Source: Streptomyces sp. NBC_01241
Lineage (GTDB): Bacteria > Actinomycetota > Actinomycetes > Streptomycetales > Streptomycetaceae
Reading direction: 5' to 3'
Assembly (NCBI RefSeq): GCF_041435435.1
Contig: NZ_CP108494.1
Location: forward strand, 7,102,501-7,166,500
Length of the DNA stretch: 64,000 nt
In this document: piece after piece, positions 32,470 to 41,777 of the stretch
How the letters are laid out: each line of letters opens with the position of its first letter
Numbering within the stretch: the first letter of the stretch is position 1
Position numbers and translations under genes: made by a program
Notes under the pieces: model-generated
What the model was told of the DNA's origin: nothing
Seen by the model: only the letters and a program-made list of their open reading frames with translations
Database searches by the model: none

Positions 32470-34224
32470 ATGCGCAAGGTGCTCATCGCCAACCGTGGCG
32501 AAATCGCTGTCCGCGTTGCTCGGGCGTGCCGGGACGCGGGGATCGCGAGCGTGGCAGTCTACGCCGATCCGGACCGGGACGCGTTGCATGTCCGGGCCGC
32601 CGACCAGGCGTTCGCTCTGGGCGGTGACACCCCGGCCGCCAGCTATCTGGACATGGCCAAGGTGCTCCAGGCCGCCGCGGACTCCGGCGCGGACGCGATC
32701 CACCCGGGGTACGGGTTCCTGTCGGAGAACGCCGAGTTCGCCCAGGCCGTCCTGGACACCGGGCTGACATGGATCGGCCCGCCCCCGCAGGCCATCCGTG
32801 ACCTCGGCGACAAGATCGCCGCCCGCCACATCGCCCAGCGCGCCGGCGCCCCCCTCGTGGCCGGTACCCCCGACCCGGTTTCCGGCTCCGCGGAGGTCGT
32901 GGCGTTCGCCGAGCAGAACGGTCTCCCGATCGCGATCAAGGCGGCGTTCGGCGGTGGCGGGCGCGGGCTGAAGGTGGCCCGCACGCTGGGGGAGATCCCC
33001 GAGCTGTACGACTCCGCCGTGCGTGAGGCGGTCGCCGCGTTCGGGCGGGGCGAATGCTTCGTCGAGCGCTACCTCGACAAGCCGCGTCACGTGGAGACCC
33101 AGTGCCTGGCCGACCAGCACGGCAACGTGGTGGTCGTCTCGACCCGTGACTGTTCCCTCCAGCGCCGCCACCAGAAGCTCGTGGAGGAGGCCCCGGCCCC
33201 CTTCCTGACCCGGGCGCAGAACGAGGAGCTGTACGCGGCGTCCAAGGCAATCCTCAAGGAAGCCGGTTACGTCGGCGCCGGCACCGTCGAGTTCCTCGTC
33301 GGGGTCGACGGGACGATCTCGTTCCTGGAGGTCAACACCCGCCTCCAGGTCGAGCACCCCGTCACCGAAGAGGTCACCGGCATCGACCTCGTACGCGAGA
33401 TGTTCCGCATCGCCGACGGCGAGGAACTCGGCTACGACGACCCCGCTGTACGCGGCCACTCCTTCGAGTTCCGCATCAACGGCGAAGACCCCGGCCGCGG
33501 CTTCCTTCCCGCCCCCGGCACCGTCACCACCTTTGCCCCGCCCACCGGGCCGGGTATCCGCCTCGACGCGGGCGTCGAATCCGGCAGCGTGATCGGCCAG
33601 GCCTGGGACTCCCTCCTCGCCAAGCTCATCGTCACCGGCGCCACCCGCGAACAGGCCCTCCAACGCGCCGCCCGCGCCCTCGCCGAGTTCACCGTCGAAG
33701 GCATGGCCACCGCCATCCCCTTCCACCGGGCCGTCGTCGCCGACCCCGCCTTCACCTCGGACCCCTTCACCGTCCACACCCGGTGGATCGAGACCGGGTT
33801 CGCCAACAGCATCGAGGCGTTCGTCCCTCCGGCCGAGGCGACCGGCACCGGCGCGGAATCCACCCGTGAACGGGTCATCGTCGAAGTCGGTGGGCAGCGC
33901 CTCGAAGTGGTCCTCCCGTCCTTCCTCGCCCTGGCCCGGACCGTCTCCGCACCGGCCGGCCCCGCCAGGTCCCAGCCGCGCGGCCGCGGAACGCGCACCA
34001 CCGCGGCCGCCGGCGACACGCTCGCCTCCCCGATGCAGGGCACCGTCGTCAAGGTGGCGGTCGAGGAGGGCCAGGAGGTCAAGGAGGGCGACCTCGTCGT
34101 CGTCCTGGAGGCCATGAAGATGGAACAGCCCCTCAACGCCCACCGCTCCGGCACCGTCAAGGGGCTGCTCGCCGCCGGGTCCACCGTCAGCACGGGCGCC
34201 ACCATCTGCGACATCAAGGACTGA
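32470..34224 (+). CDS. Acyl-CoA carboxylase alpha subunit (biotin carboxylase + BCCP)
   Basis: A 584-residue biotin-dependent subunit that makes carboxybiotin for malonyl-CoA supply. The biotin carboxylase part opens with MRKVLIANRGEIAVRVARAC. The glycine-rich ATP loop is KAAFGGGGRGLKVA and the catalytic segment is EVNTRLQVEHPVTEEVTG. A BCCP domain at the end carries K550 in VLEAMKMEQPL as the biotinylation site. JadJ in the jadomycin cluster is the parallel. The beta and epsilon subunits are at 47849 and 49480, downstream of the PKS, so the complex is encoded in two parts. Confidence 0.94.
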   Translation: MRKVLIANRGEIAVRVARACRDAGIASVAVYADPDRDALHVRAADQAFALGGDTPAASYLDMAKVLQAAADSGADAIHPGYGFLSENAEFAQAVLDTGLTWIGPPPQAIRDLGDKIAARHIAQRAGAPLVAGTPDPVSGSAEVVAFAEQNGLPIAIKAAFGGGGRGLKVARTLGEIPELYDSAVREAVAAFGRGECFVERYLDKPRHVETQCLADQHGNVVVVSTRDCSLQRRHQKLVEEAPAPFLTRAQNEELYAASKAILKEAGYVGAGTVEFLVGVDGTISFLEVNTRLQVEHPVTEEVTGIDLVREMFRIADGEELGYDDPAVRGHSFEFRINGEDPGRGFLPAPGTVTTFAPPTGPGIRLDAGVESGSVIGQAWDSLLAKLIVTGATREQALQRAARALAEFTVEGMATAIPFHRAVVADPAFTSDPFTVHTRWIETGFANSIEAFVPPAEATGTGAESTRERVIVEVGGQRLEVVLPSFLALARTVSAPAGPARSQPRGRGTRTTAAAGDTLASPMQGTVVKVAVEEGQEVKEGDLVVVLEAMKMEQPLNAHRSGTVKGLLAAGSTVSTGATICDIKD

Positions 34225-34230
34225 TCGCCC

Positions 34231-35193
34231 GTGGCTCCACTGACCTACACCGATGCTGTGAGCGGGGCCCTGGAGCGGCTGCGCGGAGTCGGGTTCGAGC
34301 ACGGGCCCCGGTTCGTCAACCACGCGCCGATGGCGGCCGAGGCCTTGGCGTACATGGGGTACGCCGACGACGTACCACGCTGGGTCGACCACAACCTCCG
34401 TACGCACACGTACCACGATGTCCCCGAGGCCCGGTGGACGATCGACGCGGCGGATTCCGACGACTGGCGGCCCGCGCTCGGGGACTTCAGCCGGGTGGCT
34501 GACTGGACCGCCCTCTTCGAGCGTGAACTCGCCCTCGCGCCCTGGCCGGAGGTGCTGGCCCGGTGGTGGCCGAGGCTGCTTCCCGGGATGTCGGGCGTCC
34601 TCACCCACGGAGTCATCCGGACGGCACATGCGGTCCGGGCCATCTCCCGGGTGGGGGAGGCCGAGGGCGACCGGCTGCTCCGCAACGAGCTGGCTCAGGG
34701 CCTGGGTTACTGGGCCGCTCGATACGCGAGCCACGCGCACGGCATCCGGCCGGGCGACGAGGACCCGCGTACCGGCGACGGCGAAGGGGCGGCCGCCGCG
34801 CTCGACGACCTGGTAGCTGAGTACTCCGGCATCTACGCCTCCGTACCCCAGCGCCACCCGGTGCCGCTGATCCACTCCATCACCGGCCCGGCGGCGGTCC
34901 GTCTGGTCGTCGAGCACCTGCCGGCCGCCCAGCGCCACCCCTCGTACCTGGTCGCGCGGGACGTCAGCGCCTCGATGCTCGGCTGGTTCTCCGTACCTGC
35001 CGTGAAGGCACCCGTCGGTCGGAAAGGGGTGCCGGACCTTGCCGAGGTCTTCGCCACTGCCGCCGCCATCGGTGACGAGCATGCCATCAAGCTGGCCGAG
35101 GTGGCCGTACGCCACCAGGCACTCGCCCCCGACCCCCGCTACGCGGCGGCCGCCCACGCGGCGAACCAGGGGCTGGCCCGTTTCCGCAGGTGA
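34231..35193 (+). CDS. Questin oxidase-family protein (DUF4243)
   Basis: A 320-residue member of the questin oxidase-like family. Fungal relatives (GedK, AflY) take part in oxidative cleavage of anthraquinone or related rings and lack the usual flavin motifs. Family landmarks are FVNHAPMAAEALAYMG, ALAPWPEVLARWWPRLLPG, THGVIRTAHAVRAISRV, ELAQGLGYWAARYA and HSITGPAAVRLVVEHLP. Several His are well placed for metal or substrate contacts. No Rossmann GxGxxG is present. The GTG start is 6 bases after the carboxylase stop. Located directly before the first PKS hydroxylase, it may open a quinone ring (inference). Confidence 0.85.
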   Translation: MAPLTYTDAVSGALERLRGVGFEHGPRFVNHAPMAAEALAYMGYADDVPRWVDHNLRTHTYHDVPEARWTIDAADSDDWRPALGDFSRVADWTALFERELALAPWPEVLARWWPRLLPGMSGVLTHGVIRTAHAVRAISRVGEAEGDRLLRNELAQGLGYWAARYASHAHGIRPGDEDPRTGDGEGAAAALDDLVAEYSGIYASVPQRHPVPLIHSITGPAAVRLVVEHLPAAQRHPSYLVARDVSASMLGWFSVPAVKAPVGRKGVPDLAEVFATAAAIGDEHAIKLAEVAVRHQALAPDPRYAAAAHAANQGLARFRR

Positions 35194-35271
35194 ACCGGCG
35201 GCCCCGTACCTCTTGCAGCGCACCACAGGACCCGTTCCCCGCCCCTCGGCGGGATTTCACGAGGAGGACCG

Positions 35272-36738
35272 ATGGACGCACAGGTGATCGTCGCGGGCGC
35301 GGGACCCGCCGGCATGATGCTGGCCGGTGAACTGCGCCTCGCGGGCGCCGATGTCATCGTGCTGGAGAAGCTGGCGGCGCGCACCGGGGAATCCCGCGGT
35401 CTGGGCTTCACCGCCCGGACCATGGAGATCTTCGACCAGCGCGGCCTGCTCTCCCGCTTCGGGGACATCGAGGTCAGCAACGTGGGCCACTTCGGCGGCC
35501 TGCCCGTCGACTTCGGGGTCCTGAAGGGCGCGCACCAGGCGGCGAAGACCATCCCGCAGTCCGCCACCGAGACCGTGCTTGAGGAGTGGGCCACCCAGCT
35601 CGGCGCCGACATCCGGCGCAGCCATGAACTCCTCTCCGTCACGGACAAGGAGGACTGCGTCGAGGTCGAGGTGCGCGGCCCGGGGGGCGTTCACACCCTG
35701 CGCGCCGACTACCTGGTCGGCTGTGACGGCGGCCGCTCCACCGTGCGCAAGGCCGCCGGCTTCGAATTCCCCGGCACCGCGGCGACCTTGGAGATGTTTC
35801 TGGCCGACGTCAAGGGCATCACCCTCGCACCGCGCATGATCGGGGAGACCCTGGACGGGGGCATGGTGATGGTCGGCCCGCTGCCGGGTGGCTCGACCCG
35901 GCTGATCGTGTGCGAGCGGGGCACCCCGCCCCGGCGCCGCGAGGCCCCGCCGACCTGGCAGGAGGTCGCGAATGCCTGGCAGCGGCTCACCGGCGACGAC
36001 ATCTCGCACGCCGAGCCCGTCTGGGTGTCCTCCTTCGGCGACGCCACCCGGCACGCCACCGAGTACCGGCGCGGCCGCATCTTCCTCTCCGGGGACTCCG
36101 CCCACATCCATCTGCCCGCGGGCGGCCAGGGCATGAACACCAGCATCCAGGACTCCGTGAACCTCGGCTGGAAGCTGGCGGCGGTGGTCCGGGGCCGGGC
36201 CCCGGAGGCGCTGCTGGACACCTACCACGAGGAGCGCCACCCGGTCGGCAAGCGGCTGCTGATGAACACCCAGGCCCAGGGGCTGCTGTTCCTGACCGGC
36301 GCGGAGGTGCAGCCCCTGCGCGACGTCCTGCACGAACTGATCCGCTACCCCGAGGTCAGCAAGCACTTCGCGGCCATGGTCGGCGGCCTGGACATCCGTT
36401 ACGAACTCGACGGCGGGGAACACCCGTTGCTCGGCCTGCGACTGCCGCACGTCCCCCTCGAAGGGGCCGGGCAGCCGGCGTCGAGCACCGAGGCCCTGCG
36501 TCCGGGCCGGGGGGTGCTGCTGGACCTTCAGGACAACGCCGAGCTGCGCCGCCGGGCCGCCCCCTGGGTGGACCGCGTCGATCTCGTCACCGCCACCGTG
36601 CCCGGTCCCACCGCCGGCTGCCTGGGGGACACCAGTGCCCTGCTGCTGCGCCCCGACGGCCATGTGGCGTGGGCCGCGCCGGGCAGCTTCGCCGATCTGC
36701 CGATGGCGCTGGACCGCTGGTTCGGCCCGGCGCGCTGA
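35272..36738 (+). CDS. FAD-dependent aromatic hydroxylase (UrdE/PgaE-like)
   Basis: A 488-residue flavoprotein hydroxylase of the p-hydroxybenzoate hydroxylase fold. GAGPAGMMLAGELRLAG binds ADP; GCDGGRSTVRKAAGFEF is the DG motif; GDSAHIHLPAGGQGMNTSIQ is the GD motif for the ribityl chain. A C-terminal thioredoxin-like domain follows (residues ~390-488). In urdamycin and gaudimycin pathways the first gene of this arrangement (UrdE, PgaE) hydroxylates C-12 of the angucycline. The order here is the same, so that role is likely. AGGAGGA precedes the ATG. Confidence 0.9.
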   Translation: MDAQVIVAGAGPAGMMLAGELRLAGADVIVLEKLAARTGESRGLGFTARTMEIFDQRGLLSRFGDIEVSNVGHFGGLPVDFGVLKGAHQAAKTIPQSATETVLEEWATQLGADIRRSHELLSVTDKEDCVEVEVRGPGGVHTLRADYLVGCDGGRSTVRKAAGFEFPGTAATLEMFLADVKGITLAPRMIGETLDGGMVMVGPLPGGSTRLIVCERGTPPRRREAPPTWQEVANAWQRLTGDDISHAEPVWVSSFGDATRHATEYRRGRIFLSGDSAHIHLPAGGQGMNTSIQDSVNLGWKLAAVVRGRAPEALLDTYHEERHPVGKRLLMNTQAQGLLFLTGAEVQPLRDVLHELIRYPEVSKHFAAMVGGLDIRYELDGGEHPLLGLRLPHVPLEGAGQPASSTEALRPGRGVLLDLQDNAELRRRAAPWVDRVDLVTATVPGPTAGCLGDTSALLLRPDGHVAWAAPGSFADLPMALDRWFGPAR

Positions 36739-36784
36739 ACTGTCCACGGCCCTCCCAGGCCGCCCGACACCCTACGGAGACCCC

Positions 36785-37114
36785 ATGCACAGCACGTTGA
36801 TCGTGGCCCGGATGAACCCCGGCTCCAGCCAGGAGGTCGCCCGGCTCTTCCGCGAGTTCGACGGCAGCGACATGCCGCATCTGATGGGCACCCGCCGCCG
36901 CCAGCTCTTCTCATACCGGAACCTCTACTTCCACCTCCAGGACTTCGACACCGACAACGGCGGTGAGCTGATCGAGGCGGCCAAGACCGACCCGCGCTTC
37001 CAGCGGATCAGCGACGACCTCAAGCCGTTCATCGAGGCGTACGACCCGGCGACCTGGCGGTCCCCTGCCGACGCCCTCGCCACCCGCTTCTACGACTGGG
37101 AGGGGCGCGAGTGA
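36785..37114 (+). CDS. TcmI-type polyketide cyclase (UrdF/JadI-like)
   Basis: A 109-residue cyclase of the SchA/CurD-like, dimeric ferredoxin-fold type that closes the last rings of aromatic polyketides. Characteristic are LIVARMNPGSSQEVARLF, MPHLMGTRRRQLFSYRNLYF and ISDDLKPFIEAYDPATWRSP. In angucycline clusters this gene sits directly upstream of KS-alpha, as it does here. The stop overlaps the KS-alpha start (GTGA), so the two are coupled. Confidence 0.93.
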   Translation: MHSTLIVARMNPGSSQEVARLFREFDGSDMPHLMGTRRRQLFSYRNLYFHLQDFDTDNGGELIEAAKTDPRFQRISDDLKPFIEAYDPATWRSPADALATRFYDWEGRE

Positions 37115-38382
37115 GCGCCAGACGCGTGGTCATCACGGGGGTCGGCGTCACCGCCCCCGACGGCATCGGAGCCAAGAGCTTCTGGAGCCTGCTGAGCGAG
37201 GGGCGCACCGCGACGCGCGGCATCACCTTCTTCGACCCCTCCGCGTTCCGCTCCCGGGTCGCGGCCGAGATCGACTTCGACCCGGAGGCGCACGGGCTGA
37301 GCCCGCAGGAGATCCGCCGGATGGACCGGGCCGCCCAACTGGCGGTCGTCACGACCCGGGAGGCGGTCGCCGACAGCGGCCTCGACCTGACCGCGCTGGA
37401 CCCGTACCGCACCGGCGTCACCATCGGCAGCGCGGTCGGCGCGACGATGGGCCTGGACGAGGAGTACCGGGTGGTCAGCGACGGCGGCCGGCTCTCACAC
37501 GTGGACCACACCTACGCGGTCCCGCACCTCTACAACTACCTGGTCCCCAGCTCGTTCGCCGCCGAGGTCGCCTGGGCGGTCGGGGCCGAGGGAGCCGCCA
37601 CGGTCGTCTCGACCGGCTGCACCTCGGGCATCGACGCGGTGGGCCACGCGGTGGAGCTGATCCGTGAGGGCTCCGCCGACGTGATGGTGGCCGGGGCGAC
37701 GGACGCGCCGATCTCCCCGATCACCCTGGCCTGCTTCGACGCCATCAAGGCGACGACGCCCCGCAACGACGACGCCGAGCACGCCTCCCGGCCGTTCGAC
37801 GGGACCCGCAACGGGTTCGTGCTGGGGGAGGGGTCGGCGGTCTTCGTCCTGGAGGAGCTGGACAGCGCGCGGAAGCGCGGGGCGCACATCTACGCGGAGA
37901 TCGCCGGGTACGCCTCGCGCTGCAACGCCTTCCACATGACGGGGCTGCGCGCGGACGGGGCGGAGATGGCCGAGGCGATCAACGTCGCGCTGCACGAGGC
38001 CCGGCTGAACGCCGAGTCCATCGACTACGTCAACGCGCACGGCTCCGGCACCAAGCAGAACGACCGCCACGAGACCGCCGCACTGAAGAAGAGCCTGGGC
38101 GACCACGCGTACCGCACGCCGGTCTCCTCCATCAAGTCGATGGTCGGGCACTCGCTGGGCGCGATCGGCTCGATCGAGATCGCCGCCTCCGTCCTCGCGA
38201 TGGAGCAGAACGTGGTGCCTCCGACGGCCAACCTGCACACCCCGGACCCGGAGTGCGACCTCGACTACGTACCGCTGACGGCACGTGAGCAGCGTACCGA
38301 CACGGTTCTGACCGTCGGCAGCGGCTTCGGCGGCTTCCAGAGCGCCATGGTGCTCGCCCGGCCGGAGAGGAGACTGCCATGA
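37111..38382 (+). CDS. Type II PKS ketosynthase alpha (KS-alpha)
   Basis: A 423-residue chain-elongating ketosynthase. C170 in VSTGCTSGID is the active-site nucleophile. The histidines lie in NAHGSGTKQND and MVGHSLGAIG. It pairs with the next product to build the decaketide expected for angucyclines. It starts at GTG within a GTGA overlap and its own stop overlaps the KS-beta ATG. This is one of the strongest markers of the cluster. Confidence 0.97.
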   Translation: MSARRVVITGVGVTAPDGIGAKSFWSLLSEGRTATRGITFFDPSAFRSRVAAEIDFDPEAHGLSPQEIRRMDRAAQLAVVTTREAVADSGLDLTALDPYRTGVTIGSAVGATMGLDEEYRVVSDGGRLSHVDHTYAVPHLYNYLVPSSFAAEVAWAVGAEGAATVVSTGCTSGIDAVGHAVELIREGSADVMVAGATDAPISPITLACFDAIKATTPRNDDAEHASRPFDGTRNGFVLGEGSAVFVLEELDSARKRGAHIYAEIAGYASRCNAFHMTGLRADGAEMAEAINVALHEARLNAESIDYVNAHGSGTKQNDRHETAALKKSLGDHAYRTPVSSIKSMVGHSLGAIGSIEIAASVLAMEQNVVPPTANLHTPDPECDLDYVPLTAREQRTDTVLTVGSGFGGFQSAMVLARPERRLP

Positions 38383-39599
38383 GTACGGGCGCCCCGCGCG
38401 CGGTGGTGACGGGACTCGGCATCACCGCCCCCAACGGCCTCGGCACCGAGGCCTATTGGGCCGCGGCCCGGGTCGGCAAGAGCGGCATCGGCCGGATCAC
38501 CCGCTTCGACCCCTCGCAGTATCCGGCGCGGCTGGCGGGGGAGGTGCCGGGGTTCACCGCATCCGAGCATCTGCCCAGCCGGCTGATGGCCCAGACCGAC
38601 CACATGACGCGCCTCGCTCTCGTCGCCACCGACTGGGCGCTCGCGGACGCCGGTGTCGAGCCGGCCGAACTGCCCGCCTACTCCATGGGTGTGGTCACCG
38701 CCAGCTCCTCCGGGGGCTTCGAGTTCGGCCAGGGCGAGCTGCAGAAGCTGTGGAGCGAAGGCAGCCAGTACGTCTCCGCCTACCAGTCCTTTGCCTGGTT
38801 CTACGCGGTCAACAGCGGCCAGATCTCGATCCGCAACGGCATGAAGGGCCCCAGCAGCGTCGTCGTCTCGGACCAGGCGGGCGGCCTCGACGCGCTGGCC
38901 CAGGCCCGTCGGCAGATCCGCAAGGGGACGCGGCTGGTCGTCTCCGGTTCGGTGGACGCTTCGATCTGCCCCTGGGGCTGGGTCGCCCAGCTCGCGGGCG
39001 GCCGGCTGGCTACCGGCGACGACCCCGGCACCGCGTACGTCCCCTTCGACGCGGCCGCCACCGGGCACGTCCCCGGAGAGGGCGGCGCCATCCTCGTCAT
39101 GGAGGATGAGGCGGCGGCCGGGGAACGCGGCGCCCCGGTCTACGGACACATCGCCGGGTACGGCTCCACCTTCGACCCCGCCCCCGGCAGTAGCCGTCCG
39201 TCGGGGCTGCGTAAGGCCATCGAACTCGCCCTGGCCGATGCTGAGTTGGAGGCGGGTGACATCGACGTGGTGTTCGCCGACGCGGCGGCGGTCCCGGAGC
39301 TGGACCGGGCCGAGGCGGAGGCCCTGAACGCCGTCTTCGGGCCGCACAGGGTGCCCGTCACCGCCCCGAAGACGATGACCGGCCGCCTCTGCTCGGGCGC
39401 CGCACCCCTCGATATCGCGACCGCCTTCCTCGCCATGCGGGAAGGCCTCGTCCCGGCCACCGTCAACGTCGAGCCGGACCCCGGCTATGACCTGGACCTG
39501 GTCACCGGGCAGCCCCGGGCGCTCCCTGTCCGCAACGCCCTGGTGCTCGCCCGGGGTCACGGCGGCTTCAATTCGGCGGTCGTGGCAAGCGCGTTGTAG
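38379..39599 (+). CDS. Type II PKS chain length factor (KS-beta)
   Basis: A 406-residue partner that sets chain length. The active-site cysteine is replaced by Q166 in VVSDQAGGLDA, the hallmark of chain length factors, whose Gln promotes decarboxylative priming. GITAPNGLGTEAYWAA is the N-terminal motif, and the second catalytic His is also replaced (FADAAAVPELD). Start overlaps the KS-alpha stop by four bases. By analogy with UrdB and LanB it should specify a 20-carbon chain (inference from context). Confidence 0.96.
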   Translation: MSTGAPRAVVTGLGITAPNGLGTEAYWAAARVGKSGIGRITRFDPSQYPARLAGEVPGFTASEHLPSRLMAQTDHMTRLALVATDWALADAGVEPAELPAYSMGVVTASSSGGFEFGQGELQKLWSEGSQYVSAYQSFAWFYAVNSGQISIRNGMKGPSSVVVSDQAGGLDALAQARRQIRKGTRLVVSGSVDASICPWGWVAQLAGGRLATGDDPGTAYVPFDAAATGHVPGEGGAILVMEDEAAAGERGAPVYGHIAGYGSTFDPAPGSSRPSGLRKAIELALADAELEAGDIDVVFADAAAVPELDRAEAEALNAVFGPHRVPVTAPKTMTGRLCSGAAPLDIATAFLAMREGLVPATVNVEPDPGYDLDLVTGQPRALPVRNALVLARGHGGFNSAVVASAL

Positions 39600-39637
39600 T
39601 TCCCCTCCCCGCAGCTGAGAGAAGGACGGAAGAACAC

Positions 39638-39907
39638 ATGGACACCCAGACATTCACCCTGGAGAACCTCAAGCGCATCCTGCGCGAGGGAGCCGGTGCC
39701 GACGAGAGCGTCGACTTCGACGGCGACATCCTCGACGCGGACTTCGAGGCGCTGGGCTACGAGTCCCTGGCGATCCTGGAGACGTGCGGCCGGATCGAGC
39801 GCGAGTACGGCATCACGCTCGACGACTCGGTGGTGAGCAACGTGCGGACGCCGCGCCGCATGGTCGAGGTCGTGAACGGGCACCTGGGTCAGACGGCCCC
39901 TGCCTGA
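39638..39907 (+). CDS. Type II PKS acyl carrier protein
   Basis: An 89-residue carrier protein. The phosphopantetheine arm attaches to S43 in LGYESLAILE; most homologues have DSL, so E-S-L is a small variation. The acidic helix 2-3 (TCGRIEREYGITLDD) is typical. The ATG follows GAGAGAAGGA. The dedicated transferase at 47020 probably activates it. Confidence 0.95.
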   Translation: MDTQTFTLENLKRILREGAGADESVDFDGDILDADFEALGYESLAILETCGRIEREYGITLDDSVVSNVRTPRRMVEVVNGHLGQTAPA

Positions 39908-40002
39908 CCGTTGTCCGGCACGCACGGCACCCGCACCGGCCGTCGTACCGCGTCAGCCCCTCCCGTACCCCATCACATTCCTTCTCCTACCAAGGAGCAG
40001 TC

Positions 40003-40788
40003 ATGCCCGGAAACGACCGACCCGTCGCCCTCATCTCCGGCGCCACCAGCGGAATCGGCCTGGCGGTGGCCCGGCTGCTGGCCACGCAGGGGCACCGCGT
40101 CTTCATCGGCGCCCGTGACGCCGAGAACGTCGCCGCCACCGTCAAGTCCCTGCGCGAGGAGGGACTGGAGGCCGACGGCACGGCCCTGGACGTGCGCTCC
40201 CCGGACTCTGTCGACACCTTCGTACAGACGGCGGTAAAACGTTTCGGCACGGTCGACGTCCTCGTCAACAACGCGGGCCGCAGCGGCGGCGGAGTCACCG
40301 CCGACCTCGACGACGAGCTGTGGAACGACGTCATGGAAACCAACCTCACCAGCGTCTTCCGCCTCACCCGCGCCGTACTGAACACGGGCGGCATGCGCCG
40401 CAAGGACCGTGGCCGGATCATCAACATCGCCTCCACCGCCGGGAAGCAGGGCGTGGTGCTCGGGGCTCCCTACTCCGCTTCCAAGCACGGCGTGGTCGGC
40501 TTCACCAAGGCGCTCGGCAACGAACTCGCCCCCACCGGCATCACCGTGAACGCGGTCTGCCCCGGGTACGTCGAGACGCCGATGGCGCAGCGCGTGCGGG
40601 CCGGCTACGCGGCCGCGTACGACACGTCCGAGGACGCGATCATGCAGAAGTTCACCGCGAAGATCCCCCTCGGCCGCTACTCCACCCCCGAGGAGGTGGC
40701 CGGCCTGGTGGGCTATCTCGCCTCCGACACGGCGGCCTCCATCACCGCGCAGGCACTCAACGTCTGCGGCGGCCTCGGCAACTTCTGA
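40003..40788 (+). CDS. Polyketide C-9 ketoreductase
   Basis: A 261-residue short-chain dehydrogenase that reduces the C-9 ketone of the nascent polyketide. ISGATSGIGLAVARLL binds NADPH; NNAGRSGGG and the catalytic Y-x-x-x-K in PYSASKHGVVGFTKAL are present; the C-terminus ALNVCGGLGNF is typical of ActIII/UrdD proteins. The ATG at 40003 follows AAGGAG. Its presence shows a 9-reduced, first-ring-aromatised pathway, in line with angucyclines. Confidence 0.95.
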   Translation: MPGNDRPVALISGATSGIGLAVARLLATQGHRVFIGARDAENVAATVKSLREEGLEADGTALDVRSPDSVDTFVQTAVKRFGTVDVLVNNAGRSGGGVTADLDDELWNDVMETNLTSVFRLTRAVLNTGGMRRKDRGRIINIASTAGKQGVVLGAPYSASKHGVVGFTKALGNELAPTGITVNAVCPGYVETPMAQRVRAGYAAAYDTSEDAIMQKFTAKIPLGRYSTPEEVAGLVGYLASDTAASITAQALNVCGGLGNF

Positions 40789-40832
40789 GCCGTGACCGCT
40801 TCCCGAGGAGACGACCCGAGGAGATGAAGAGC

Positions 40833-41777
40833 ATGTCCGACTCCCGACCGCGCGAGGTGGAGCACGAGATCACGGTCTCGGCCCCGGCCGCGGAGGTGTA
40901 CCGGCTGATCGCCGAGGTGGAGAACTGGCCGCGGATCTTCCCCCCGACCATCTACGTGGACCACATCGAGCGTTCCGACGACGAGGAGCTCATCCGCATC
41001 TGGGCCACGGCCAACGGCGAGGCCAAGAACTGGACGTCGCGCCGCTTCCTGGACCGCGAGGCGATGCGCATCACCTTCCGCCAGCAGGTCTCGACCCCGC
41101 CGGTCGCGACGATGGGCGGCACGTGGATCATCGAGCCGCTTTCGGCCACCGAGTCGCGGATCAGGCTCCAGCACGACTACACCGCCGTCGACGACGACCC
41201 GGCCGGGCTCGCCTGGATCGAGGAGGCCGTCGACCGAAACTCGCGCTCCGAGCTCGCCGCCCTGAAGACCAACGTCGAATTGGCGACGGCCTCGGAGGAG
41301 TTGACTTTCTCCTTCGAGGACACCGTCGAGATCGCCGGCGCGGCCAAGGACGTCTACGACTTCATCAACGAGGCCGGGCTCTGGTCGGAGCGGCTGCCGC
41401 ACGTGGCGGTCGTCCGGCTCACCGAGGACAGCCCCGGCCTCCAGACCCTGGAGATGGACACTCGCGCCAAGGACGGCTCCGTGCACACGACGAAGTCGTA
41501 CCGGGTCTGCCTGAACGGCGAGAAGATCGCGTACAAGCAGACCACCCTGCCCGCCTTGATGAACCTGCACACCGGTGTCTGGACCTTCCGGGAGACGGAC
41601 ACGGGTGTCGCCGCCACCTCCCAGCACACCGTGGTCATCCGGGCCGAGAACATCGAGAAGATCCTCGGGCCGGAGGCGGCCGTCGCGCAGGCGCGGGAGT
41701 ACGTGAGGTCGGCGCTCAGCACCAACAGCCGCGCCACCCTCGGCCACGCCAAGGACTATGCCGAAGCACGGCGCTGA
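40833..41777 (+). CDS. Didomain aromatase/cyclase (UrdL-like)
   Basis: A 314-residue bidomain aromatase with two START/Bet v1-like halves. Half 1 (residues ~10-150) has EVEHEITVSAPAAEVYRLI and NWPRIFPPTIYVDH; half 2 (~155-310) has FSFEDTVEIAGAAKDVYDFI and a terminal REYVRSALSTNSRATLGHAK. It aromatises the first ring of reduced polyketides. The ATG at 40833 is preferred over 40824, which is too close to GAGGAG. It overlaps the next gene by 20 bases. Confidence 0.94.
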   Translation: MSDSRPREVEHEITVSAPAAEVYRLIAEVENWPRIFPPTIYVDHIERSDDEELIRIWATANGEAKNWTSRRFLDREAMRITFRQQVSTPPVATMGGTWIIEPLSATESRIRLQHDYTAVDDDPAGLAWIEEAVDRNSRSELAALKTNVELATASEELTFSFEDTVEIAGAAKDVYDFINEAGLWSERLPHVAVVRLTEDSPGLQTLEMDTRAKDGSVHTTKSYRVCLNGEKIAYKQTTLPALMNLHTGVWTFRETDTGVAATSQHTVVIRAENIEKILGPEAAVAQAREYVRSALSTNSRATLGHAKDYAEARR

